DNA of 64,000 nucleotides from Candidatus Methanoperedens sp. (GTDB taxonomy: Archaea; Halobacteriota; Methanosarcinia; Methanosarcinales; Methanoperedenaceae): NCBI GenBank assembly GCA_012026835.1, contig VEPN01000007.1, positions 1 through 64,000 of the forward strand, written 5' to 3'. Within the stretch, counting starts at the first letter, position 1. Each line of letters starts with the position of its first letter. Positions 23,891-32,120 of this stretch are shown piece by piece. The notes below the pieces were generated by a model. That model was not told the origin of the DNA and did no database searches. It saw nothing but the letters and a program-made list of their open reading frames with translations. The position numbers and the translations under genes are program-made.

Positions 23891-26800
23891 TTATTCTTCA
23901 GAACCCTCCGGTTCCAGACTTGACTCTCCCAAAAGCTCCTTGATTTTCTTTTCGAGTTCAAGGCCCCTCTGGAGAACAATCTCATTCGCCCCTATTGCTT
24001 TTGTTATCTCCCTGACGCTCTGGCGGTTGCCCACAAAGAAGACACGCCCGTACTTGCTCTCGGCGCGCTTTCTCTTTTCTGTCAATATCTTTGGGTCATT
24101 CCCTCCGGCTGTCTGGTACTCAAAAGCTGCAGGTCCATCTGGCAGCCAGGCTACCACGTCAGCATCGTCATAATGGTTAACCTCCACTTTTATATCCCTT
24201 GTTATGAAGTACGCCGCTATCTGGACTACATTCAGGAAATGCTCCTTGCTCTGGTTTAATATAAGCCCGTTATCGAGTTTTTTCTTCTCTATGTATGCAA
24301 AGACCTTTCCAACCCCGATTACCCGCTGTTCCCATTCTACATGCCTCTCAGTCCTGAGTACCGTTGTATCTCCTTTTATCCAGTCACCTATTATCACACC
24401 CTGCTCCTCGGCAAACGACGCAAGTCCAGGATGAACGAAGGTATAAGCAACCTGGCGCTCCTGCTTCCCGAAAAGGATTTGCGCCTCAAGGTCTGATGCC
24501 ACTCTCTGCATATGATATGTTGTTGCGTAGGGCCATCCCACAGAAACCGCACACATACCGGGTTTTGAGCATGACAGCAGGAACTGCTCGTCGCTGCTTG
24601 AAAGCTTGAAGAACTTTACCACATCATCGATGCTTTTGCCGATGTTCAGGCCATACACCTCTGAAATGAAGATATTCGCCCGCAATTCGGGACCTATGCT
24701 TGAGAGGTCGGCTAACTGCTGGGACCCGATTATGATCCTGACACCGTAGCTTCCCGCCTGCTTCAGCATCCGCGAGAACTCATCCTGGAGCCTGGTGTTC
24801 TTCAGGAAAACCCCGGCTTCGTCTATCATTATCGTGGTTTTTCTCTTTGACCTTACGTTGAACCGGAGGGCCAGGATGGCCGTAAGAAGGTAGTTCATAG
24901 CTTCCTGGGTATCTGTTGGAATTGCTGACAGGTCAATAACTGTGTACTGCTTTGTCAGGTCCACGTTCGTGGGGTTTGAAAGCCATCTCAAGATATTCCT
25001 GAGAGAGGATGTTCTGCTATGTACCGCTTCTATGGTCGCATCGTTCCCGTATCTCTTCTTATCTCTCTCCCACAGGTCATAAAGGTCAAGAAGCGTGGGC
25101 TGCTTCTCCTGCTTCCAGGTCTTCCTATTTTCCGGGTTGATCCCGAATTTTGCATATAGCTCTATCAGCGTTTCCCCAATATAGGTCATCTGCTTATGCG
25201 TCCTGTCCCCGCCTGTCAGGAGATTCAGGAAGAACTTGACTGTATTCACGTGTTCATAGAACTTCGATACCGGGTCAAACTTGACGTTTTCGTCGAATAT
25301 TATTTCAAGCGGGTTTATGTTGTATTTTGTGGTGCCGTCCGGCTGCCTTCCCAGGTTAATTATCTGGCTCACATCGCTGAAGAACTCTGCCACTGCAAGA
25401 TAATTGGTTGTCTGGTCGGGTTTGTTGGTTATATAGATGGCATCGTCCCCATTCAGGATGGTCCTGATCCCCGTGATGGCCATGGCCGTGGTCTTGCCTG
25501 ACCTTGTGGGTCCTATCATCAAGGTATGGCTCGCCCCGAGCTTATCAAGGTCTATTATGACCTCCTGGTTTGTGTGTATGTCGTTCCCGAAATAAACGCC
25601 GTTCTCGGATACGATGTTATTGGGGCCGTTCACGAGGGGAATGATCCTTGCAAGCCCTGAGGTGGGAAGCCAGACTGATATGTTCTCATCGTAATACGGC
25701 AGGAACTGGGTGCTTTGTATGGTCTTCAGTATCCTGTTATTGGGCACCAGGTTCATTATGTTATTCGCGCTCAGGATGGCCCTGACCTTGGATATGCCTG
25801 CGAGTAATGATTCGTATGAATGCGAATAGACTGTTATTACATAGCTCACATCGAACATGTTCTCCTTCCCGTCCTTTATCTGGGCGTATAGCGCCCTGAG
25901 GTCCTCCTGGTCAAGTCCCATATCAAAGCGGGCAGTCTGGTTGTGCTGGAGGGACTGCTCGTTCCCTGTGATCGTGTTCATCCCTTTTTTTATTTCAAGA
26001 AGCGCTCTTGGCGAGTCTATAGGGTATATTGACTGGTCTATCCTGATCATATGTTCTTCGCTTGCCGAGAGCCTGTAGAGCTGGGTAAGTATCTCAGGCG
26101 ATATAGTGGGCGGGAACCCGCTAACTCCACCCACAGGTATCCCAACTATTATGCAGGAAACGTACTCTGTATTGTTGACCAGTAGATAGTCCGCGTTTTC
26201 TACTATCGAACCCTGCATTATCTGGCGAAGCATGTTTCCCCAGACTGCTTTCTCCCCGTGCAGTGCTGGCATCTTGTTCGCGATAACCTGATGGCTTGTA
26301 TTGTCGTTTGCGAATATGTTGTAGATAAGGCCAGGCCTGGTTATTACTGCTGCTGTTGTATGGGCTGCCTGGAGCCTGTTTAGCACCCCGGGCAGAAGCG
26401 TCATCATGAAGGTCTCGATCTCTTTTTGATTGGATGTTACACCTATGAAGAGCCTGACAGTCCAGTTCGTTGTCTTTGGCGTTCTTGAGGACAGGTCATG
26501 CAGGGAATATAGCAGAGCTTTCTGGTTATGCGACCTGCGCTTGTTTATTTGCTCCATTACCATCTTCTCTACCGGGTTTATATAGGGTATCTGCGAGCTG
26601 GCGCGTACCTTCAACAGTATCTTGGGCTGGATAGAGTTCAGGAACCCGCAAAGCCTTGATATGTTAAGTGAAAGCTCTTCGTCATCCAGCCAGCGTGTTT
26701 CGCATCCTATTACGACCCCGAACCTGTTCTTTCCGAAATCGATTATGCCTGTTTTTGATATCCCTTTTATGGAGAAGGCATAAAGCTCAGATATCTGCTT

Positions 26801-27124
26801 ATCCGGGCTTACTACGCTTGAATATCTGTTCAGGCCCCTGATGGTTCGTATCCTGTGCTTGAACATTATCCTTGATTCTACGAGCACTTCATGCGTCCTT
26901 GCATACTTCCAGAAAAGACCCCATATTATTATCAGGGCGGCTATGTTCAAAGTCAGCGCTATTGCCCCGCGTCCCGTGCCTATTATTATGGTTGTCAGGA
27001 TGGCGCACACGAACATTACCTTTACCTGGTCCCATGACAGCTCTATCGGGCCTAATTGCAGCTTGTCAACGATGTATCTTGGCGGCAAAGGAATTATGAT
27101 CTTATGTGGCTGCTCTGCGTTCAT
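23891..27124 (-). CDS. VirB4/TraC-like conjugation ATPase
   Basis: The 1077-residue protein has two membrane segments near residues 35-70, a long substrate/partner domain, and then an HerA/VirB4-type ATPase. Walker A is IGPTRSGKTTA near 536-545, Walker B is TIMIDEAGVF near 765, and the sensor-like region is RIIIGSQQLADL. The N-terminal membrane anchor is like TraC/VirB4-VirB3 fusions. The last 170 residues form an extra domain, with ADVVAWLPDGPAAFEYQTAG recalling a PD-(D/E)XK fold, though Gln replaces the usual Lys. It powers assembly or DNA transfer in a type IV secretion-like machine. Follows the VirB6-like gene by 18 bases. Confidence 0.8.
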   Translation of the reverse strand: MNAEQPHKIIIPLPPRYIVDKLQLGPIELSWDQVKVMFVCAILTTIIIGTGRGAIALTLNIAALIIIWGLFWKYARTHEVLVESRIMFKHRIRTIRGLNRYSSVVSPDKQISELYAFSIKGISKTGIIDFGKNRFGVVIGCETRWLDDEELSLNISRLCGFLNSIQPKILLKVRASSQIPYINPVEKMVMEQINKRRSHNQKALLYSLHDLSSRTPKTTNWTVRLFIGVTSNQKEIETFMMTLLPGVLNRLQAAHTTAAVITRPGLIYNIFANDNTSHQVIANKMPALHGEKAVWGNMLRQIMQGSIVENADYLLVNNTEYVSCIIVGIPVGGVSGFPPTISPEILTQLYRLSASEEHMIRIDQSIYPIDSPRALLEIKKGMNTITGNEQSLQHNQTARFDMGLDQEDLRALYAQIKDGKENMFDVSYVITVYSHSYESLLAGISKVRAILSANNIMNLVPNNRILKTIQSTQFLPYYDENISVWLPTSGLARIIPLVNGPNNIVSENGVYFGNDIHTNQEVIIDLDKLGASHTLMIGPTRSGKTTAMAITGIRTILNGDDAIYITNKPDQTTNYLAVAEFFSDVSQIINLGRQPDGTTKYNINPLEIIFDENVKFDPVSKFYEHVNTVKFFLNLLTGGDRTHKQMTYIGETLIELYAKFGINPENRKTWKQEKQPTLLDLYDLWERDKKRYGNDATIEAVHSRTSSLRNILRWLSNPTNVDLTKQYTVIDLSAIPTDTQEAMNYLLTAILALRFNVRSKRKTTIMIDEAGVFLKNTRLQDEFSRMLKQAGSYGVRIIIGSQQLADLSSIGPELRANIFISEVYGLNIGKSIDDVVKFFKLSSSDEQFLLSCSKPGMCAVSVGWPYATTYHMQRVASDLEAQILFGKQERQVAYTFVHPGLASFAEEQGVIIGDWIKGDTTVLRTERHVEWEQRVIGVGKVFAYIEKKKLDNGLILNQSKEHFLNVVQIAAYFITRDIKVEVNHYDDADVVAWLPDGPAAFEYQTAGGNDPKILTEKRKRAESKYGRVFFVGNRQSVREITKAIGANEIVLQRGLELEKKIKELLGESSLEPEGSEE

Positions 27125-27142
27125 TTTAACAAACCTCTCATC

Positions 27143-28063
27143 TTATCTCCTTCCGTACACGGCTCTGCTTACTACCATGTACTTTAACGGACTGATGAAC
27201 GGGGATAATATCGGATACAGGATGCACGCTGTTGTGAATATGAACGCCACAAGCACGACGACAAAATAGATACCTATGTTCTTGTTGAACGGTTCCGGGA
27301 ATCCGCTCATTATACTGGTTCCTCCCACCAGTATCAAGGTCATAATAAACCTTGAGAACAGCATCACTGCCCCATAAGTGAACAGCATTGTCGCAAATCT
27401 CCTTGTGGGTGAGAAGAACGCAGCTGCGGCTATCAACAGGAAGAACGCTGAAACCAGGCCCACAATAAGGTATCTTACATAGAGCGCCAGGATCAATGCC
27501 ACATTTATTATTGAGAACATAAGATAATCAAGTGCATCTGTTGGTATGTAGGCGACCAGGTCCATTGTCTCAATGTATGCCGACTTCGAGAGGATCCATT
27601 CCAGGGAGAATATCCACTGCAATCCGTACAGGTAGAACGCCCATATTAACGGGGCAAATACTGCTATCTCGATATACTGGTTCCTCCAGGCCCCATTTTC
27701 ATTCCCGAAGGAGCTGCTGTCTGAGGCCTCCCGCATTACACCTATGCCACCAACCAGAAGGAATATTATATAGAATACGAAGAACCAGAACGCTGTGAAG
27801 TCTTTCTCTTTTTGGACCGCGGGATTTGTTAAAAAGTTATTCTCCTGCTGCATCATGCCTGATATTACGGATGTTGCGTTAGAGTCGTTCACACCTACTG
27901 ATGTATAGAGATTATCGGCCTGCGTTTCCAGTATCTTATCGAACCCTTTTGCTATCAGGTCTGGTATGATTTGCGTTATCGGCTCACTCGGGATGGCTAC
28001 ACCTAGAATTGAAGTATTTACTATAACCAAACACGATGCCAATATCAATAAAATTCGTCTCAT
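27143..28063 (-). CDS. VirB6/TrbL-like polytopic membrane protein
   Basis: The 306-residue protein has a signal-like start (RRILLILASCLVIVNTSILGV), an outside segment, and about six or seven membrane helices (for example FWFFVFYIIFLLVGGIGV, YLIVGLVSAFFLLIAAAAFF, IYFVVVLVAFIFTTACIL). Placed between the VirB4-like ATPase and a pilin-like gene, it is best explained as the channel-forming VirB6/TrbL component. The membrane topology is clear from sequence; the family name is inferred from position. Starts directly after the stop of the 28064 gene. Confidence 0.65.
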   Translation of the reverse strand: MRRILLILASCLVIVNTSILGVAIPSEPITQIIPDLIAKGFDKILETQADNLYTSVGVNDSNATSVISGMMQQENNFLTNPAVQKEKDFTAFWFFVFYIIFLLVGGIGVMREASDSSSFGNENGAWRNQYIEIAVFAPLIWAFYLYGLQWIFSLEWILSKSAYIETMDLVAYIPTDALDYLMFSIINVALILALYVRYLIVGLVSAFFLLIAAAAFFSPTRRFATMLFTYGAVMLFSRFIMTLILVGGTSIMSGFPEPFNKNIGIYFVVVLVAFIFTTACILYPILSPFISPLKYMVVSRAVYGRR

Positions 28064-29077
28064 TCAAAACCTCGAAGATTTATGCATAATATATATCCCT
28101 GTGAAAAATATTAGAACTAAATATATAACAGACCATACACCTGGCTGTATGTTTGTTTCCTTATTTTCATGATATACCATCTCGCTTCTGAAGTCGATGT
28201 TAAGTGCTGGCCCGTATGCGGTGTCAAAAATAATGTCTGTTATTTCGTCATCTCCCATTATTGGATCATCCCTCCAGTGGTATATCCCGGACCCTGTTTT
28301 TTCCCAGACCGATAAAAGCGTCAGGTTCATGAAGAAGGTTCCTTTTGTTGTTGTTTCTATCCTCCCGATCTTCCTGCGGTGCATTACCGAACCGTTTCCT
28401 GTTGTGATCCTGTATGCGATTATCCCCTCATCCATGTCCCTGAACTTGATAATTTCCTTGGGAACAACCCCCCTGTACTTCTCAATTGTTATTGCCTGCT
28501 TTGTCGGAAATATGAACTGCGATGGCGATATTTCCCTGTCCTCGAAAGTTGCTGACTCCGAATAGTAAGAAGTGCTGCACGACACACCGCTGTCATCTTC
28601 GTCGCCTCCATCGCCTCCGTCTTCCAGTTTCCAGACTCTATTTTCCCTCTTTTCTCTGTCTGAGTCTTCTGGATAGTAGATAAGTCCTCCGCCGCTATCT
28701 GCTGCGCTGCACACGGTCTGGGAGTATTTGAGTTCTATGGACAGCACAGCTACGGTCTGGTTGCCCGATATCGATACCGCGACGTTCTTTGTCATTGAGT
28801 CAATGCTGCACCCTTCACAATCAAGATTGGCCCATGCATCATACTGCACTATTGCATAATCTGCAGGGCTGCCTGGCACGTAATCAGTCCCGTTATCCCT
28901 CGTCATCTGCCTGAATCCCACTATGTCTATCCATCCTGTTATATGGCCTGAAGTCTGGATACTCTTCTCTGGTATTCCGGGTGAATAAGGCAGAGCATCG
29001 ATGTTGTGGATATATGTCTCGTTAATGTCCTCAAGTATCCCCGCCTGGCCAGGCATAGATGATATGAACTGGATCAA
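28064..29077 (-). CDS. Secreted, membrane-anchored protein of the conjugation cluster
   Basis: Not recognised. About 337 residues from the TTG at 29077, which overlaps the upstream stop as TTGA. An ATT at 29116 behind GGTGG would give a better signal peptide (AHKNRHYILWLVLIQFISS), so the true start is open. The mature part has several Cys (CEGCS, CSAA, CSTS), an acidic patch (DGGDGGDEDD) and beta-rich segments, and it ends in a single membrane helix (VWSVIYLVLIFFTGIYIM). Likely an exported, tail-anchored structural part of the transfer apparatus. Confidence 0.6.
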   Translation of the reverse strand: MIQFISSMPGQAGILEDINETYIHNIDALPYSPGIPEKSIQTSGHITGWIDIVGFRQMTRDNGTDYVPGSPADYAIVQYDAWANLDCEGCSIDSMTKNVAVSISGNQTVAVLSIELKYSQTVCSAADSGGGLIYYPEDSDREKRENRVWKLEDGGDGGDEDDSGVSCSTSYYSESATFEDREISPSQFIFPTKQAITIEKYRGVVPKEIIKFRDMDEGIIAYRITTGNGSVMHRRKIGRIETTTKGTFFMNLTLLSVWEKTGSGIYHWRDDPIMGDDEITDIIFDTAYGPALNIDFRSEMVYHENKETNIQPGVWSVIYLVLIFFTGIYIMHKSSRF

Positions 29078-29427
29078 TACCAGCCAAAGAATGTAATGCC
29101 TATTTTTATGAGCAATACTATCGCCACCAAGGCATACAGAACATGAAGCATTGCGTTCTGGGCATGAGATCTTTCTCTGGGGTCTCCCATTGTAGTCGAG
29201 TTTGACATGAGCCATATCCCGGCTTTTCCTGTGAACACCACGTATGCTACTAAGGTCACCACAACAAGAGCTCCCAGCACAAAATTGAGCGTATTCTGTA
29301 CATCAACACCCTGATCTGCAAGCCAGGCACGTCCCATTCCGGGCTTCATTAATTCGCTATCGTTTGCTGCCGACGCCATACCTCCAAGCAATATGAATGC
29401 CATTAATCCCACTATATAGACTTTCAT
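29074..29427 (-). CDS. VirB2/TrbC-like small membrane protein (pilin candidate)
   Basis: The 117-residue protein has a signal peptide (KVYIVGLMAFILLGGMASA) followed by a short loop and two membrane helices (FVLGALVVVTLVAYVVF; LHVLYALVAIVLLIKIGITFF). This is the arrangement of VirB2/TrbC pilins and of archaeal conjugation pilins, although these are usually slightly shorter. First gene of the conjugation run; its stop overlaps the next gene. A TATA box lies 25 bases ahead of the ATG, so the message is probably leaderless. Confidence 0.65.
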   Translation of the reverse strand: MKVYIVGLMAFILLGGMASAANDSELMKPGMGRAWLADQGVDVQNTLNFVLGALVVVTLVAYVVFTGKAGIWLMSNSTTMGDPRERSHAQNAMLHVLYALVAIVLLIKIGITFFGWY

Positions 29428-29449
29428 AATTCGCCGAGATTACCTAATA

Positions 29450-29460
29450 GTTTATATAAC
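29450..29460 (-). promoter_or_regulatory. TATA box of the conjugation operon
   Basis: GTTATATAAA on the minus strand lies about 25 bases before the ATG at 29427, the spacing expected for archaeal transcription starting at or next to the start codon. Confidence 0.5.
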
Positions 29461-29738
29461 TTGCTCTGAAAATTTCCTCATCATGGAAGAATTTATTTAA
29501 AGTTATGCACGAGAACGATATAGAGGGATATGGTCATTTCAGGAAGAAAAGAATCATCTAATGAAGATTTACAATTAATATCTGCTATATATTACTTATA
29601 GCTTAACGGAAGCGCAGTTATAAATATACCAAAAGCACCAAAAGGTTTTGATGTAGGATTAGGACAAGGCGAAGAGCTTATCGCAAAATAGGATGGCTCT
29701 AAGATTATCTCTGTGCCACATAGAAAGGTGAATTTTGA
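29461..29738 (+). other. Remnant coding sequence
   Basis: Between about 29604 and 29742 a plus-strand frame reads IPKAPKGFDVGLGQGEELIAK, then a stop, then DGSKIISVPHRKVNFE. This suggests a small gene interrupted by a stop codon. No family recognised. Confidence 0.3.
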
Positions 29739-30044
29739 ATGAAGATTGAAACAATAATTATTGGAATGCTGATTGTATCCCTTTCCGGGTGTATCAATTC
29801 TAACGTATATCCAGGTACCTTTAAGTTAGGTGATCCTCCCACTCAGACTCTTGAGCTCAGGGATGATGGTACCTATCTTCTTATTCCTGTTGATACTAAA
29901 TACATTGAAAAAGGTTCTTACATAAAAAAAGGGACTAAAATAGAGTTTACGGATGCTCTCGGTTTTACCGAGATTATGACAATCACAGACCAGGGACTTG
30001 AAGGAGCTAAAGGAAATCTTTGGGTAAGAGTTCCTAAAAGCTAA
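29739..30044 (+). CDS. Small lipoprotein
   Basis: The 101-residue protein has a signal sequence ending in a lipobox (IVSLSGC, Cys at 17) and a compact beta-rich mature part (TLELRDDGTYLLIP...GSYIKKGTKIEF). That part resembles small domains which report or stabilise cell-surface proteins. The ribosome site is AAGGTGA. It is the only plus-strand gene within the conjugation/replication run, and its end overlaps the end of the primase gene by 11 bases (tail to tail). Confidence 0.65.
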   Translation: MKIETIIIGMLIVSLSGCINSNVYPGTFKLGDPPTQTLELRDDGTYLLIPVDTKYIEKGSYIKKGTKIEFTDALGFTEIMTITDQGLEGAKGNLWVRVPKS

Positions 30045-30726
30045 TAAGAGGCATTGTACGAGCGCGATTGTAGTCAACTGGCGATAACTGCAGGTGGATA
30101 TCAATCCTGTCTACCCCCGGAATCTCTAGCAATCTGCAGATCCCTGTATGATTCCCTCTTATATAGAGACTCCCAGGCAGCCGGATAAGCCTAGCCCTAT
30201 CTCCTGTGACCACAGGATCTATCGGGACAAAATATGGTGAATCTGGATTCGCGGTGAGATTGTCTATTATCCCTTTTCTGGTTTCAGGACTGAGTCTTGT
30301 TGCATTATAGTCCTGAACATGGACATGATACCCCCGTCTTCCTGAAAACGCGAGTAAAATCTGCTGAAATCCGTATACATACCTCATAATATTCACCAGC
30401 TTCAAAGCATAGAAGTATGCTTCTTCTATGGTCTGAGTGAGAAGCATATCGCAGTCAATATCAAAAATAAGGTCTGCGCCTACGCGGTATTTCTTTTTCT
30501 CATCCATAGGCACTATACCTGGGTGCTGGTAGTACGCGCCTGAAAAGAACACTTCCTCAGGAGCGAATGAAACAAGGAATGTTCTGAGTTCGCGGATATG
30601 CCAGAAAGCCCAGTGCCTGAAGAAGCGACCGTTCTTGACAAAGGCAAATTCTCTGTACTCAATCCTTGGCGGTTCGTAAACCGGATTGAGCACATAGTAG
30701 TCAGAAATCCTGACTGGCATAGCCAA
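30034..30726 (-). CDS. Archaeal-type primase small subunit (PriS-like), short form
   Basis: The 230-residue protein has the catalytic triad region of archaeo-eukaryotic primases: DLIFDIDCD (Asp85, Asp89, Asp91), FSGRRGYHVHV (128-137) and TGDRARLIRLPGS near the nucleotide-binding site. Chromosomal PriS proteins are about 330-400 residues, so this is a reduced version without the zinc stem or C-terminal extension. Placed with a PrimPol-helicase and DUF932 gene, it probably serves replication of a mobile element rather than the chromosome. Separated from the DUF932 gene by 15 bases. Confidence 0.8.
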   Translation of the reverse strand: MAMPVRISDYYVLNPVYEPPRIEYREFAFVKNGRFFRHWAFWHIRELRTFLVSFAPEEVFFSGAYYQHPGIVPMDEKKKYRVGADLIFDIDCDMLLTQTIEEAYFYALKLVNIMRYVYGFQQILLAFSGRRGYHVHVQDYNATRLSPETRKGIIDNLTANPDSPYFVPIDPVVTGDRARLIRLPGSLYIRGNHTGICRLLEIPGVDRIDIHLQLSPVDYNRARTMPLISF

Positions 30727-30741
30727 AAAAGATGACTAAGG

Positions 30742-31818
30742 TCATGTCGTGTCCCCGCCCATAAGGTTCTTTGCCGCCCTGTTCTTTGGCTTCGCATCCA
30801 CGATCTCAAGGAATGCCCCTGCAGGCATCAGTGCTATGTCACTCGCCCTGGTTTCAAGCTCGACCTGATTCTCCGGTTCTGGAAGCTGCCTGGCAGTTGC
30901 CGTGAGCGCATTCGTGAGACCCCACTGCGTGTAATCTTTGTCTTCAAGGAAGTTCTTGAGGAGCATCTCCTTTGTGGTTTCAGTGAGTCCTATGTGGGTC
31001 ACAATATTATCGACTGCCTGTACTGGAGCAGATACTGGGGTTTCTGCATTGCTTTTTAATCTGGCTATTATCGATTCAAAGCTTGCAGGATCGAAGGTGT
31101 TCCTTATAACATCTCGAACAGCACTCCAGATAGCTTGGTTCTCATGGTATATGGTCTCGGACGACCAGTTAAATTCGCCTTCCTCTTTGCGCCTGCCGAG
31201 ATGGACCCGTGAATAGCCTTCTGAAACTATCAGTCCATTCGTACATTTGAGCCTCAATACAAAAGGCTCTATTGCGAAGCGGGAGGCTCCCACCTCGGAA
31301 TTCCTGAGGACAAGCCCACCCTGCACAATATCGCCCGGACGAACCTCTCCCTGCAGCCGGGGAGTGACCGCTTTTACGAACAGGTGGGATTCCGTGAGAT
31401 TCAGTTTATGCACGTCTGCTCCTGCCTTTGCGAACTCATCCAGCGCCAGGAACATAAGGTCGTAGTTGTCAAGCACCCTGTACCTGTCGCTCAGTATTGC
31501 TCTGATATTCCCATCCAGGATTCGGATCATCCTCTTATCCTCGGTCGGCAGCCATGTGTTGACGTTGTCCGCAAGGAGACCGAAGTTCTTTGTATCAAGC
31601 ATCCTGCTGTAGTATTTCTGCGGGATCTGGACCTTCTCCGCAAGCTGTCCGTGCGCCCACTGCGTCAGCGGATGTCCTCCGTACTTCGGAACATCTATCA
31701 CCATGCGCTCCGGCTCTGCGACAGCTTTGATGCTGCGAGAGTCAACGATCAGGTCTTTCCTGGTCTCCCTCTGCCTTTTCAGTTCCTTGAATATGGGAAC
31801 GAGCTCCTGGTGGCTCAT
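30742..31818 (-). CDS. DUF932 (phage/plasmid-type) protein
   Basis: The 358-residue protein has the DUF932 pattern: QWAHGQLAEKVQIPQKYYSRML near the start, then RAILSDRYRVLDNYDLM, RLKCTNGLIVSEG and a helical C-terminus. The family occurs in many plasmids and phages, with no established biochemical role. The start codon follows the stop of a 50-residue gene without a gap, indicating coupled translation. It neighbours two primases, consistent with a mobile-element replication module. Confidence 0.8.
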   Translation of the reverse strand: MSHQELVPIFKELKRQRETRKDLIVDSRSIKAVAEPERMVIDVPKYGGHPLTQWAHGQLAEKVQIPQKYYSRMLDTKNFGLLADNVNTWLPTEDKRMIRILDGNIRAILSDRYRVLDNYDLMFLALDEFAKAGADVHKLNLTESHLFVKAVTPRLQGEVRPGDIVQGGLVLRNSEVGASRFAIEPFVLRLKCTNGLIVSEGYSRVHLGRRKEEGEFNWSSETIYHENQAIWSAVRDVIRNTFDPASFESIIARLKSNAETPVSAPVQAVDNIVTHIGLTETTKEMLLKNFLEDKDYTQWGLTNALTATARQLPEPENQVELETRASDIALMPAGAFLEIVDAKPKNRAAKNLMGGDTT

Positions 31819-31971
31819 TCAGATCACCTTCCCCATAGATCTCAATTTCTCTTCAAAACCTATCATTACAGCAGCATATCCTTCCCAGTTTATTTTGCCC
31901 TGTTCAAGGAGTTTCTCGCCAACGATTCTTGCCTGTCTGAAGGCCGTTGATATATCTTTTAAAGATTCCAT
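31819..31971 (-). CDS. Small helical protein upstream of DUF932 (50 aa)
   Basis: ATG 31971 lies behind GAGGT. The product (ESLKDISTAFRQARIVGEKLLEQGKINWEGYAA...) is a short, soluble, helical peptide. Its TGA is directly followed by the DUF932 ATG, so the two genes form a coupled pair. No family assigned; the amphipathic pattern would suit a small partner or regulator. Confidence 0.6.
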   Translation of the reverse strand: MESLKDISTAFRQARIVGEKLLEQGKINWEGYAAVMIGFEEKLRSMGKVI

Positions 31972-32030
31972 ATTCAATACCTCTGAATCCGGCTTCCTGC
32001 CAGACCGAGGATTGATTTTGAACTGATAAC

Positions 32031-32087
32031 GCCGGATTTTAGGCGGTGTGCGCCGACCCTGAGCGATAGCGAAGGGGAAAATCTGGC
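32031..32087. repeat. 57-nt three-way-junction repeat, copy 2
   Basis: Same length, orientation and outer stem as 625-681. The first inner hairpin becomes GGCG-GTGTG-CGCC and the second CCCT...AGGG with an inner GC-GATA-GC. It sits in the gap between the PrimPol gene and the 50-residue gene, so it may also affect transcription there. The repeat occurs without any IscB gene here, pointing to a separate small mobile element. Confidence 0.7.
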
Positions 32088-32120
32088 ATCAGCCGTAGCC
32101 TTCGTTTAAAAATTATTGAG

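Noticed and set aside
31384-31950. 188-residue plus-strand frame opposite the DUF932 gene
   Set aside because: It is antisense to a well-supported family member with clear codon bias and has no domain of its own.
625-32087. The two 57-nt repeats as att sites of a 31-kb integrated element
   Set aside because: The second copy lies within the replication gene run, not at its edge, and the repeat is a folded element rather than a simple core site.
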